From: Ochrobactrum sp. Q0168
GTDB lineage: Bacteria; Pseudomonadota; Alphaproteobacteria; Rhizobiales; Rhizobiaceae
Length of the DNA: 64,000 nt
Direction of reading: 5' to 3'
NCBI RefSeq assembly: GCF_016427605.1
Contig: NZ_JAELXQ010000001.1
Coordinates: forward strand, 746,860-810,859
Shown here piece after piece: positions 28,602 through 37,099 of the stretch. The notes beneath the pieces were generated by a model, which saw only the letters and a program-made list of their open reading frames with translations, was not told the origin of the DNA and ran no database searches. The first letter of the stretch is position 1; each line of letters starts with the position of its first letter. The position numbers were made by a program, and so were the translations under genes.

Positions 28602-28851
28602 CCTGTGCTCTGGGGCCTTTCGCACAGAAATCACCTTCTTCAAGAAATTGCGATTTCGTTCAGTAAGCAGCACTCAATCGTCTTGTAAAATGCGCGAGGG
28701 TCATTGTTTCGCCGCACTGGCTCCTCTATACAGACAGCACTATAGTTGGTTTCCGATACTCTTGCGGCTCGATGACAAGCATATCCGAAACCGAATGAAC
28801 ACATCCGGTGACGGGTTTCGTTCACCGACCGCAAGGAAATCGGGAAACAAG

Positions 28852-29814
28852 ATGATGTTTGCAAGACCTCTTTTCGCCTCCCTGTTAAGCGCGGCTGTCT
28901 GCCTGACGGCGCTCGGCACGGTTGCACTTCCCTCTTCGGCTTTTGCCGCTGGGGAAGGTGAGGTCAAGGTTGTCGTGTCCGGCAATGCCATCACCAATGG
29001 CGACATTCAGCACCGCGCCGCTTTTTTGAAGCTGCAGCGCAAAGGCGGCAATCTCACTCAGCTCGCACGTCAGGAACTGACTGACGAAATGCTGAAACGG
29101 ATCGAGATGAAGAGCCGCAACATCAATGTTTCCGATCAGGAAGTCGATCAGGCCTATGCGGGCTTTGCATCCCGCAACAAGATGACGCTTACCCAGATGA
29201 ACCAGGTGCTTAATCAGGCCGGCGTCACGCCGGACCACTTTAAGAAATACATAATGGTCCAGATGGGTTGGGGCCGCCTCGTCAGTGCTCGCTTCCGCGC
29301 CACCGGCATGGTCAGCGAACAGGATGCCGTGCAGCGCATGCTGAAGGACGGCGGCAAGAAGCCCGTAGCGACCGAATATCACCTCCAGCAGGTGATTTTC
29401 GTCGTCCCCACCTCAAAGCGGTCGCCGGCATTGCTCGCCAAGCGCCGTCAGGAAGCCAATGCGCTTCGTTCCCGTTTCCAGAGCTGTGACAGCACGCGCC
29501 AGCAGGCAAAGGGCATCATTGATGTCACGGTCCGTGATCTTGGCCGCATTCTCGAACAGCAGCTCCCGGGTGAATGGTCAAAGGACGTGAAGGCCGCCGG
29601 CGTTGGTCGTACGACACCGCCGCACGACACCGAAAAAGGCGTTGAATTCCTCGCAGTCTGTGCCACACGCCAGCTTTCCGATGACCGCGTTGCACAGCTC
29701 GTTTTCTCCATGGAGGGAGCAGACTCGCCGGAAGGTCAGGAAAAGAAGGCTGATGCGCTCTCCACCAAGTATCTGGATGAGCTGCGCAAAAAGGCCACCA
29801 TCGTTAATCGCTAA
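28852..29814 (+). CDS. SurA-like peptidylprolyl isomerase / chaperone, periplasmic
   Basis: About 320 residues with a signal peptide (hydrophobic about 8-28, cut near Ala-Phe-Ala-Ala). The N-terminal SurA-type domain is visible: VVVSGNAITNGDIQHRAAFLKLQR, then the helix-rich ELTDEMLKRIEM segment. A weaker parvulin-like part follows (YHLQQVIFVVP). SurA helps beta-barrels such as LptD fold, and this gene follows lptD as in E. coli (lptD-surA-pdxA-rsmA). The start is uncertain: ATG 28852 puts the signal peptide at the end of the protein; ATG 28795 would add 19 polar residues. Confidence 0.82.
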   Translation: MMFARPLFASLLSAAVCLTALGTVALPSSAFAAGEGEVKVVVSGNAITNGDIQHRAAFLKLQRKGGNLTQLARQELTDEMLKRIEMKSRNINVSDQEVDQAYAGFASRNKMTLTQMNQVLNQAGVTPDHFKKYIMVQMGWGRLVSARFRATGMVSEQDAVQRMLKDGGKKPVATEYHLQQVIFVVPTSKRSPALLAKRRQEANALRSRFQSCDSTRQQAKGIIDVTVRDLGRILEQQLPGEWSKDVKAAGVGRTTPPHDTEKGVEFLAVCATRQLSDDRVAQLVFSMEGADSPEGQEKKADALSTKYLDELRKKATIVNR

Positions 29815-29864
29815 AATTCCGGCGGCAGCAGCACAGCTGTCGTTCAGGAAAAAGCAATGATATG

Positions 29865-29901
29865 AGCTGGCACGGTCTTTCCGGTTGCCAGCTTTATTTT
29901 T
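29865..29901 (+). terminator. Terminator between the SurA-like gene and pdxA
   Basis: An 8-bp stem AGCTGGCA/TGCCAGCT (29865-29872 with 29886-29893) around a 13-base loop, followed by TTATTTTT. It would reduce read-through into pdxA. Confidence 0.65.
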
Positions 29902-29913
29902 GGAATCAAAGTC

Positions 29914-30945
29914 ATGTGCGCAAAATCTGTCGTTCCGCTCGCGGTTACTATCGGCGACCCGTCAGGTGTCGGCCCTGATATCGCGTTAGCTGTCTGGCTC
30001 AGGCGGGATGAATTATCCCTGCCCCCTTTTGTGCTGCTGGCCGATCCCGAACAGTTGAAAGCACGTGGGCGGCTTCTCAATATCGATGTCCAGATTGAGG
30101 CGGTCGCCGACGCTGCCGTATCGCGGAGCGTTTTTGCTCGTGCGTTGCCCGTCTTGCCGCTTGTGAACAAACACAGCGAAAGCGCGGGCAAACCGCTGGC
30201 AGAGAACGCAGCCGGTACAGTCGAAGCGATTGAACGCGCCGTCGCTCTCACGCTCGCTGGCGAGGCATCCGCTGTCGTCACCTGCCCTATTGCCAAGAAA
30301 CCGCTTTATGAAGCCGGGTTCCGGCATCCGGGGCATACGGAGTTTCTGGCCGAGCTTGCAAGCCGGCACGTCGGCACGGAAATCACTCCAGTAATGATGC
30401 TGGCTGGGCCGCAATTGCGCGCAGTGCCGGTGACGATTCACATTCCGCTTGCCGAAGTGCCGCGACAGCTTACGACCGAGGGCATTCTGGATGTATCGCG
30501 TATTACAGCGCGGGAACTGCGCGAACGGTTCGGCATTGCCAAGCCGCGTCTGGCGCTTTCCGGTCTCAATCCCCATGCGGGCGAAGGCGGCGCGCTGGGT
30601 AAGGAAGATGACGCCATCATTCGCCCCGCAGTGGAACAGCTTTTGCGCGAGGGCATCGATGTGCGCGGTCCCCTGCCCGCCGATACGATGTTCCACCCGC
30701 AGGCGCGTGCGGCTTGCGACGCCGCCATCTGCATGTATCACGATCAGGCGCTGATTCCAGCCAAGGCGCTGGCGTTCGACGAAACCGTCAATGTGACGCT
30801 CGGCCTGCCCTTTATCCGCACCTCGCCAGACCACGGCACAGCGTTCGACATTGCAGGCCAAGGCATTGCACGACCGGACAGCCTGATTGCAGCGATCCGG
30901 CTCGCGCACGAGCTGGCAGAAAATACAACAGGTTCCAAGGCATGA
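29914..30945 (+). CDS. pdxA: 4-hydroxythreonine-4-phosphate dehydrogenase
   Basis: PdxA oxidises 4-phosphohydroxy-L-threonine with NAD in the pathway to pyridoxal 5'-phosphate. The 343-residue protein has the start [13 protein letters not shown], the zinc-binding His in GHTEFLA, the HDQALIPAK segment and the C-terminal [24 protein letters not shown] lies just before the ATG. It overlaps rsmA by four bases (ATGA), the same order as in E. coli. Confidence 0.96.
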   Translation: MCAKSVVPLAVTIGDPSGVGPDIALAVWLRRDELSLPPFVLLADPEQLKARGRLLNIDVQIEAVADAAVSRSVFARALPVLPLVNKHSESAGKPLAENAAGTVEAIERAVALTLAGEASAVVTCPIAKKPLYEAGFRHPGHTEFLAELASRHVGTEITPVMMLAGPQLRAVPVTIHIPLAEVPRQLTTEGILDVSRITARELRERFGIAKPRLALSGLNPHAGEGGALGKEDDAIIRPAVEQLLREGIDVRGPLPADTMFHPQARAACDAAICMYHDQALIPAKALAFDETVNVTLGLPFIRTSPDHGTAFDIAGQGIARPDSLIAAIRLAHELAENTTGSKA

Positions 30946-31772
30946 GCATCGACAACCTGCCTCCGCTTCGCGAAGTCATAGAGCGGCATGATCTGATGCC
31001 GAAGAAGTCGCTCGGACAGAATTTTCTGTTCGATCTCAATCTGACGTCCAAGATTGCCCGTCAGGCTGGCGATCTAAAGGACCAGCCGGTCATTGAGGTT
31101 GGGCCCGGTCCCGGCGGGCTGACCCGTGCCCTTCTGGCGCAAGGTGCCTATGTGACGGCAATTGAGCGTGACGAACGCTGCCTTGAGGCGCTGGCGGAGA
31201 TTGAAGCGCAGTATCCGGGCCGTCTGCGGATCATCTCCGGCGACGCGCTGGAGCAGGATTTCAAGACGCTGTTTCCCGACGGGCCAAAGCCACGGATCGT
31301 CTCCAATCTGCCCTATAATGTCGGCACGCAGCTGCTTTTGAACTGGCTTCTGGTTGAGCCGTGGCCGCCTTTCTATTCCTCCATGACGCTGATGTTCCAG
31401 CGCGAAGTGGCGGAACGGATCGTGGCCGCGCCCGACAGCGATCATTATGGCCGGCTCGGCGTGCTCGCTGGCTGGCGGACAAAATCGAAGATCGCTTTCG
31501 ACGTGCCGCCGCAAGCCTTTACGCCGCCGCCAAAAGTCATGTCGTCAGTGGTTCATATCGTGCCGCTGGAAAATCCGTTGTCCTGCAATGCGACGGCGCT
31601 CGGTCAGGTGACGCAGGCTGCTTTCGGCCAAAGGCGGAAAATGCTGCGCCAAAGCCTGAAGCCCATTGGCGGCGCTGCCCTTCTGGAAAAGACCGGCATT
31701 GACGGAACGCGCCGTGCCGAAACGCTGAGCGTCGAAGAATTCGTCGCTCTGGCGAATGCCTACCGCCCGTAA
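30942..31772 (+). CDS. rsmA: 16S rRNA (adenine(1518)-N6/adenine(1519)-N6)-dimethyltransferase
   Basis: RsmA (KsgA) dimethylates two adjacent adenines near the 3' end of 16S rRNA late in small-subunit assembly. The 276-residue protein shows [11 protein letters not shown], the SAM-binding [14 protein letters not shown] and the catalytic NLPYNV motif, with a helical C-terminal domain. I used the ATG at 30942 that overlaps the pdxA stop. It ends ten bases from the convergent M23 gene, with no separate terminator seen. Confidence 0.96.
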   Translation: MSIDNLPPLREVIERHDLMPKKSLGQNFLFDLNLTSKIARQAGDLKDQPVIEVGPGPGGLTRALLAQGAYVTAIERDERCLEALAEIEAQYPGRLRIISGDALEQDFKTLFPDGPKPRIVSNLPYNVGTQLLLNWLLVEPWPPFYSSMTLMFQREVAERIVAAPDSDHYGRLGVLAGWRTKSKIAFDVPPQAFTPPPKVMSSVVHIVPLENPLSCNATALGQVTQAAFGQRRKMLRQSLKPIGGAALLEKTGIDGTRRAETLSVEEFVALANAYRP

Positions 31773-31781
31773 ACAGTCAAA

Positions 31782-33602
31782 TCAACGGCGACCATGGCCG
31801 CCGCCTGCAGGCCCCGCCCCTTGATGACTACCAAGCCGATCATGCGATTGAGCTTCATCCTTGGCGTCTGAGCCATCTTTCAAAACGGGCAGCGTCATTT
31901 CATTGACGATCTGACCGACATGGTCGATTTCCTCACGGAAACTCGACAAGGATGAGCCGGAGAGCTTTTCACCGGCATTAAGACGCGCTGTCAGCGGATC
32001 CACATACTGATCGCCAACCTTCAGCTCATAATAGAGATGCGGACCTGTCGAATAGCCAGTTGAGCCGACATAAGCGATCACTTCACCCTGCTTGACATGC
32101 TGACCAATACGCAGCCCCGCCTTGGCGGAAGACAAATGGGCATAGGTGGTGCTGTATCCGCCCTGATGGCGAATACGAACATATTTGCCATATCCCTTTT
32201 CCGACGAAATCACTTCGACCACGCCATCGCCCGCAGCCACGATCGGTGAGCCGATCGGCGCATCATAATCCACGCCATTGTGGTGCTTGCGGACATGCAG
32301 AACCGGATGAATGCGCCAGCCGAAACCATCATTGAGCCGCCCGTTCGGCAAAGGCTTGGGCATCAGATATTTGGTCATCGAGGAGCCATCCTCGTTAAAA
32401 TAATCTGCGGCTCCACTTTTACCCTCGTGGCGGTAGAGGCGCTTGCTTTTGCCGTTGGTGGTAAATTCCACGAACACCAGTTCGGGGTCCGTCTCCAGAC
32501 TTTTCCTGAAAAGCAGGTCGATCAGATCAGGTGAATTGGCGCTCTTCTCCAGCACGACGCCGTTCTGCGCGGCAAGCTTTTCGACATCGCGCACGATGTC
32601 GCGCGGTGCGCCCGCCTGAACCAGCCTCGTTTCGATGCTGCTATCGCTGCTGACAGCCGGAGCCGACGGATGATAAGCGCTCAGCATCGCATCGCGGGAC
32701 AGCCGCGCAAAAAGCCGCTCATTCCCGGTCGCATGAAAGACGCCGTCATCCGCTCGCCCATAGACGGCCTTGTTGGCATTGCCATGATTGAAGCGGGCAA
32801 GCGACACATGGGCGGCGGCATCGCTGCCGTCTTTCTTATCGACCAGCAATTCGAGATTATCGCCGGGCAGCAATTCGGTGCGGGCCAGCGCTTCTTCAAG
32901 CCTCTTGCTGTCTTCAGCCGCAATACCGGCTGCTTGCAAAAGCGCCTCTATGCGTTCCCGGGACTGGGGCGCGACGACGATTTCATGCACATCGGCCTTC
33001 TCGTGGGCCGCGGGCTTCGCAAGGCTGACATTGACCGGAACGCCACGCTCCAATTCGGACAGCGACTGCGCCGGTTCGCCAGCGGCAACGGATTTCGCCG
33101 CCATTGTCGATGCGTCCATTGCATCGTCGATGGTGGGTCGTCTGTTGTCGTGGCCTTTCACGTCCAGCACCACATGCTGGTAGGTGTAGAGACGCGGGTC
33201 GCCATCCTCGACGCCTTCCGCAATATCGATGCGGCGCGACACACGATGGCTCATATCGTTGTTCACGGCCGGCGCCAGCCGCGCATCCTTGGCCGCGGCA
33301 TGATGCTGGCGAACCAAAGCCGTTGGATTGGCGAAGGCTGGTTGTGCGGCATGGCCGTGGCGCACAAGGCCGCCAGTCGCCAGGATCAACCCACCACCGG
33401 CTATAACAGTGGTCGAGACGAGTGCCAGACAGAAGCGCAGATGCGTGCGCAAGGAAAAGCGAACCCAGCGTACCGGCCCGAGGCTGCGGAGCGAGAGCGG
33501 TTCTGTCTTCAAATTCGTGCCCGCAGGTGCAAAGGCAGACCCCAGTGGGTTCATAGCCGCAACCGCAAGCTTGCGATGGGAGTATCCTGCCCTCAGGGCC
33601 AT
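31782..33602 (-). CDS. M23 (LytM) peptidase-family protein with altered His-x-His motif
   Basis: A 606-residue envelope protein: a cytoplasmic tail, one membrane segment at about residues 58-80, a long low-complexity and helical periplasmic part, and a LytM domain at about residues 425-545. The first metal motif is intact (His441-Asn-Gly-Val-Asp445) and His489 matches the catalytic AHL. The His-x-His motif reads His522-Leu-Tyr524, with Tyr in the place of the usual zinc-ligand His. It is therefore either an unusual endopeptidase or an inactive regulator like EnvC/NlpD. The C-terminal ~40 residues are polar and rich in Gly and His, which might also bind metal. Confidence 0.88.
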   Translation of the reverse strand: MALRAGYSHRKLAVAAMNPLGSAFAPAGTNLKTEPLSLRSLGPVRWVRFSLRTHLRFCLALVSTTVIAGGGLILATGGLVRHGHAAQPAFANPTALVRQHHAAAKDARLAPAVNNDMSHRVSRRIDIAEGVEDGDPRLYTYQHVVLDVKGHDNRRPTIDDAMDASTMAAKSVAAGEPAQSLSELERGVPVNVSLAKPAAHEKADVHEIVVAPQSRERIEALLQAAGIAAEDSKRLEEALARTELLPGDNLELLVDKKDGSDAAAHVSLARFNHGNANKAVYGRADDGVFHATGNERLFARLSRDAMLSAYHPSAPAVSSDSSIETRLVQAGAPRDIVRDVEKLAAQNGVVLEKSANSPDLIDLLFRKSLETDPELVFVEFTTNGKSKRLYRHEGKSGAADYFNEDGSSMTKYLMPKPLPNGRLNDGFGWRIHPVLHVRKHHNGVDYDAPIGSPIVAAGDGVVEVISSEKGYGKYVRIRHQGGYSTTYAHLSSAKAGLRIGQHVKQGEVIAYVGSTGYSTGPHLYYELKVGDQYVDPLTARLNAGEKLSGSSLSSFREEIDHVGQIVNEMTLPVLKDGSDAKDEAQSHDRLGSHQGAGPAGGGHGRR

Positions 33603-33669
33603 TCCGACAATTCTCTAGGTTCTTCACAAATATTGGCGGAAGTGATGCCGACACAGCGGCTAAAATAAG

Positions 33670-33696
33670 ACCTCCGGCGGATTATCCACCGGAGGT
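33670..33696 (-). terminator. Hairpin between the rarD stop and the M23 gene start
   Basis: ACCTCCGG/CCGGAGGT (33670-33677 with 33689-33696) with a partly paired loop; read leftwards it is followed by CTTATTTTAG, so it probably ends the rarD transcript. Confidence 0.6.
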
Positions 33697-33724
33697 GAAT
33701 CACAAATTATTTACGATTTACCGA

Positions 33725-34645
33725 TCAAGCGCGCGCTCGGCTGCGACGATGCTGCGAAAGCGTGGACCAGGTGTAGAGCGCAAGCCCTGCCCAAATCAGC
33801 ACGAAAGCGCCAAGCTGCACGGTCGAAAACGGCTCATTAAAGATGAAAATCGCAAAGAAAAACAACATGGTGGGCGTCATATACTGCATCAGCCCAAGCG
33901 TGGTGTAGCGCAAAAGCTTTGCCCCGCCCGCATAAAGGATAAGCGGGATGGCTGTAAACGGACCGGCCAGCAGAAGAAGCCAGACATTGGAAATCGGACC
34001 GGCGAAGAAATGGTCCTGACCATGCGCCGCGAGGAAAGCGACATAGCCAAGCGCCGGAACGCAGAGGATCAGCACTTCAAGCGTAAAACCCTGCAATGGG
34101 GGCATGGGCAAAGACTTGCGGAAAAACCCGTAGAGACCGAAGGACACTGGCAAAGCCAGCGAGACCCATGGCAACCCACCGGCATTGAACGTGAGCAGAA
34201 GAACAGCCGCCGCAGCAAAGCCGACGGCAACATACTGGACCTTGCTCAACCGCTCGCCGAGGAAAAGGCCGCCAAGCACAACGTTGAACAGCGGATTGAT
34301 ATAATAACCAAGGGCTGCGCCCATGACCTGATCATGCGCGACCGCCCAGACATAGATGGTCCAGTTGATCGTGATCAGCGCGGCTGTCAGCCCCGCCATC
34401 GCAAGCATACGCGGCTGGCGGACAGCGTTCAGAATATCCTTGAACTGACCCAGCGCCACCAACAGCAACAGTGCTACCGGAACCGACCAAATGACGCGGT
34501 GGGACACCACTTCCATGGCGGGAATATCGGCTACGGTCTTGAGGTAAAACGGCAGCGCGCCCCAAAGCGCATAAGCGCCGAAGGCCATGAGAAAACCTCT
34601 GACCCCATCCGAAAGACGGGCGTCGGACAAGGTCTGATCGGTCAT
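33725..34645 (-). CDS. rarD: RarD-type EamA permease
   Basis: A 306-residue inner-membrane protein with about ten hydrophobic segments. It matches the RarD branch of the DMT superfamily: GFLMAFGAYALWGALPFY at the start, HRVIWSVP, GYYINPL and the Gly-Glu-Arg-Leu (FLGERLS) loop. RarD was named in chloramphenicol resistance; its natural substrate is unknown. Single-gene unit lying downstream of the cimA-GFA-cysS genes on the same strand, with a 143-base gap to cimA. Confidence 0.9.
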   Translation of the reverse strand: MTDQTLSDARLSDGVRGFLMAFGAYALWGALPFYLKTVADIPAMEVVSHRVIWSVPVALLLLVALGQFKDILNAVRQPRMLAMAGLTAALITINWTIYVWAVAHDQVMGAALGYYINPLFNVVLGGLFLGERLSKVQYVAVGFAAAAVLLLTFNAGGLPWVSLALPVSFGLYGFFRKSLPMPPLQGFTLEVLILCVPALGYVAFLAAHGQDHFFAGPISNVWLLLLAGPFTAIPLILYAGGAKLLRYTTLGLMQYMTPTMLFFFAIFIFNEPFSTVQLGAFVLIWAGLALYTWSTLSQHRRSRARA

Positions 34646-34788
34646 TGTCTCTCTCCGCTCGAAAGCACTGCCGCTTTTGAGTAAATCAAATAGCAGTTGG
34701 CTTAATCAGCCACTGCTATGCGCTTCTCAACTCATAAAATCCATTCAATTAAAATGATTGAAGCATCAATCCTGGTGAATGATGAATT

Positions 34789-36402
34789 TTATTCGGCAGC
34801 GGCAAGCCCGGCCATGGAGCGGTTTTTCATGAGCTTGAAATTCACGGAATCCATCAAGGCCTGGAACGATGCGTCGATGATATTGTCCGAAACACCGACC
34901 GTGCGCCAGCGCGCACCGGTCGCATCGCCGGATTCGATCAGGACGCGCGTGATAGCCGCCGTACCGCCATTGAGGATGCGAACCTTGAAGTCCACCAGTT
35001 CGAGATCTTCGATTTCCGCCTGAAATCGCCCGAGATCTTTGCGCAGTGCAATATCGAGCGCGTTGACCGGGCCGTGGCCTTCGGCAACGGACATGCGCAC
35101 TTCGCCATCGACTTCTACCTTGACCACTGCTTCCGAGACAGTCTTCAACATGCCATTGGCATCGAAACGGCGCTCGACGAGACAGCGGAATGACTCGACC
35201 TTGAAGAATTCCGGCTGCGGGTTGAGCATATTGCGCGCCAGAAGCTCGAAACTCGCATCCGCGCCTTCATAGGCATAGCCCTCTGCCTCGCGCTCTTTGA
35301 CCAGCGTGATCAGCGTGTCGAGGCGGACATCATCTTTCGCAACGCGGATGCCGCGACGTTCCAGCTCGGCGATGAAATTCGACTTTCCGCCCTGATCCGA
35401 AACCATGACGCGGCGGCTGTTGCCGACCGTTTCCGGCGGAACATGCTCGTAGGTCTGCGGTTCCTTGAGCAAGGCCGAGGCATGGATGCCCGCTTTCGTC
35501 GCGAAAGCCGATGTACCTGTATAAGGCGCCTGCTCAGCCGGCGGACGGTTCAAAATGTCGTCGAAAGCGCGCGAAATGCGGGTGATCGCCTTCAGCGAGG
35601 CTGGCTTGATCCCGAGCTCAAAACGCTCGGACCAATAAGGCTTGAGCAGCAATGTCGGGATAAGCGAAACCAGATTGGCATTGCCGCAGCGCTCGCCGAT
35701 ACCGTTCAGTGTGCCCTGTACATGGCGCACACCGGCATCGATGGCGGCGAGCGAAACCGCAACGGCCTGTTCCGTGTCGTTATGGGCATGGATGCCGAGG
35801 CTCTCCCCGGGCACTACGGCCTTCACCGCATTGACGATTTTAGCAATTTCATGCGGCTGCGTACCGCCATTGGTGTCGCACAGGACAACCCAGCGTGCGC
35901 CTGCGGTGTAAGCCGCCTTGGCGCATTCCAGCGCATAGTCCGGGTTTGCCTTATAGCCGTCGAAGAAGTGCTCGCAATCGACCAGCGCCTCACGGCCCGC
36001 CATGCGTGCAGCCGTCACCGACGCGGTGATCGATTCCAGATTTTCCTCATTGGTGCAGCCGAGCGCCAGCCGCACATGATAGTCCCAACTTTTGGCCACA
36101 AAACAGACGGCGTCGGCGGAAGCCTGCAGCAGGCTCGACAGTCCGGGATCATTCGACGCGGAAACACCAGCGCGTTTCGTCATGCCGAAGGCGGTGAACT
36201 TGGCACGCGATGTCTGGCGGCGCTTGAAGAAAGCCGTATCGGTCGGATTTGCGCCCGGATAGCCACCTTCGACATAATCGACGCCCAATTCTTCCAGCAG
36301 CGCGACAATCGACTTCTTGTCCTCGACAGAAAAATCAATGCCGGGCGTCTGCTGTCCGTCCCGCAATGTCGTGTCGTAGATATAGATGCGTTCGCGTGCC
36401 AT
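34789..36402 (-). CDS. cimA: Citramalate synthase
   Basis: CimA condenses pyruvate and acetyl-CoA to (R)-citramalate, a threonine-independent entry to isoleucine synthesis. The 537-residue protein has the HMGL-like catalytic domain (YIYDTTLRDGQQTPG at the start, metal-binding HAHNDTEQ near residue 205) and a C-terminal LeuA allosteric dimer domain. It is long for a 2-isopropylmalate synthase and matches the CimA type. The ATG at 36402 overlaps the stop of an upstream ORF (TGATG) and has GGGAG eight bases before it; a GTG at 36432 would add ten residues. Confidence 0.92.
   Translation of the reverse strand: MARERIYIYDTTLRDGQQTPGIDFSVEDKKSIVALLEELGVDYVEGGYPGANPTDTAFFKRRQTSRAKFTAFGMTKRAGVSASNDPGLSSLLQASADAVCFVAKSWDYHVRLALGCTNEENLESITASVTAARMAGREALVDCEHFFDGYKANPDYALECAKAAYTAGARWVVLCDTNGGTQPHEIAKIVNAVKAVVPGESLGIHAHNDTEQAVAVSLAAIDAGVRHVQGTLNGIGERCGNANLVSLIPTLLLKPYWSERFELGIKPASLKAITRISRAFDDILNRPPAEQAPYTGTSAFATKAGIHASALLKEPQTYEHVPPETVGNSRRVMVSDQGGKSNFIAELERRGIRVAKDDVRLDTLITLVKEREAEGYAYEGADASFELLARNMLNPQPEFFKVESFRCLVERRFDANGMLKTVSEAVVKVEVDGEVRMSVAEGHGPVNALDIALRKDLGRFQAEIEDLELVDFKVRILNGGTAAITRVLIESGDATGARWRTVGVSDNIIDASFQALMDSVNFKLMKNRSMAGLAAAE
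36344..36402 (-). repeat. Copy 1 of duplicated cimA 5' end
   Basis: The last 52 bases (36351-36402) are identical to 36500-36551, and six of the seven flanking bases also match. It covers the first 17 codons of cimA. Confidence 0.95.
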
Positions 36403-36551
36403 CAGTTTGCTCCCGACATCAGGGACGGACACGTGACGCCCGCTTTTGCATTAGTCCGTCCTCGCACGCTTCGCGGCTGCGGGCGGACGGTTGGCGTCAG
36501 CTGTCCGTCCCGCAATGTCGTGTCGTAGATATAGATGCGTTCGCGTGCCAT
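36402..36551 (-). CDS. 49-codon upstream ORF made by duplication of the cimA start
   Basis: Starts at an ATG at 36551 inside the second copy of the cimA start, so its first 17 residues equal the CimA N-terminus (MARERIYIYDTTLRDGQ). It then runs in another frame through unrelated Arg/Pro-rich sequence for 32 residues and ends in TGA that overlaps the cimA ATG (TGATG). An AGGCAGG lies before its ATG. It could couple translation to cimA or be a leader peptide; whether it is translated is unknown. Confidence 0.5.
   Translation of the reverse strand: MARERIYIYDTTLRDGQLTPTVRPQPRSVRGRTNAKAGVTCPSLMSGAN
36456..36490 (-). promoter_or_regulatory. Stable hairpin in the cimA leader
   Basis: CCGTCC (36456-36461) pairs with GGACGG (36485-36490), and CGCA/TGCG pairs inside. 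It lies about 55 bases before the cimA start inside the upstream ORF and could shape translation or transcription of cimA. Confidence 0.35.
36493..36551 (-). repeat. Copy 2 of duplicated cimA 5' end
   Basis: Identical to 36351-36402 over 52 bases, displaced by 149 bases. GTCCGTCC/GGACGGAC octamers occur in both copies and between them and may have helped the duplication. Confidence 0.95.
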
Positions 36552-36590
36552 AAGTGCCTGCCTGTCGGTGGGTCTGCTGCTGGTTCAACG

Positions 36591-37073
36591 TTACCGTTGC
36601 GGCCAATTATCTGTGTCGTAGTCTGGATGCTGGTAGGAAATCATCGTCCTGACGAATTCGATGCTCTCCGGATCGCGTTCGGTTGCATAGCCGGGAAGAT
36701 TTGCAAGTCCGCCCACATAGGGAAGCTGCTTCTCGATCCCCCATTGTACGGTCGGCTCCACTTCCTCCGGCGCATCGAAAGTGCCGATGGCGAGCGCGAC
36801 ACCATCCGGCGCTTCATAGGTCAACGGGGTTCCGCATTCCGGGCAGAACCCGCGCTGAACATGGTTGGAGGAGCGAAAACGTTTCGGCTCATTGCGCGTC
36901 CATTCCAGCTTCGCCTGATTGACGGAAACCAGCGGCGCATAGAAATTGCCGAAAGCCTTCTGGCACATGCGACAATGACAGATGGAGGCCGAACCCAAAG
37001 CACCATCGACGCGGAATCGCACCGCGCCGCATTGGCAACCGCCGGTATAAATCGGCTTGTTATCGAGCGTCAT
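36591..37073 (-). CDS. GFA family (CENP-V/glutathione-dependent formaldehyde-activating type) protein
   Basis: A 160-residue zinc protein. The ligand Cys residues are in the GFA order: Cys13-x-Cys15, Cys32-x-Cys34-x2-Cys37 and Cys77-x2-Cys80. Family members bind one or two zinc ions; the original assignment to formaldehyde-glutathione adduct formation does not hold for all, so the role is open. GAGGACA lies before the ATG at 37073. It is 26 bases after cysS on the same strand. Confidence 0.9.
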   Translation of the reverse strand: MTLDNKPIYTGGCQCGAVRFRVDGALGSASICHCRMCQKAFGNFYAPLVSVNQAKLEWTRNEPKRFRSSNHVQRGFCPECGTPLTYEAPDGVALAIGTFDAPEEVEPTVQWGIEKQLPYVGGLANLPGYATERDPESIEFVRTMISYQHPDYDTDNWPQR

Positions 37074-37099
37074 GTTGTCCTCCACAATCAAAAACGCTG

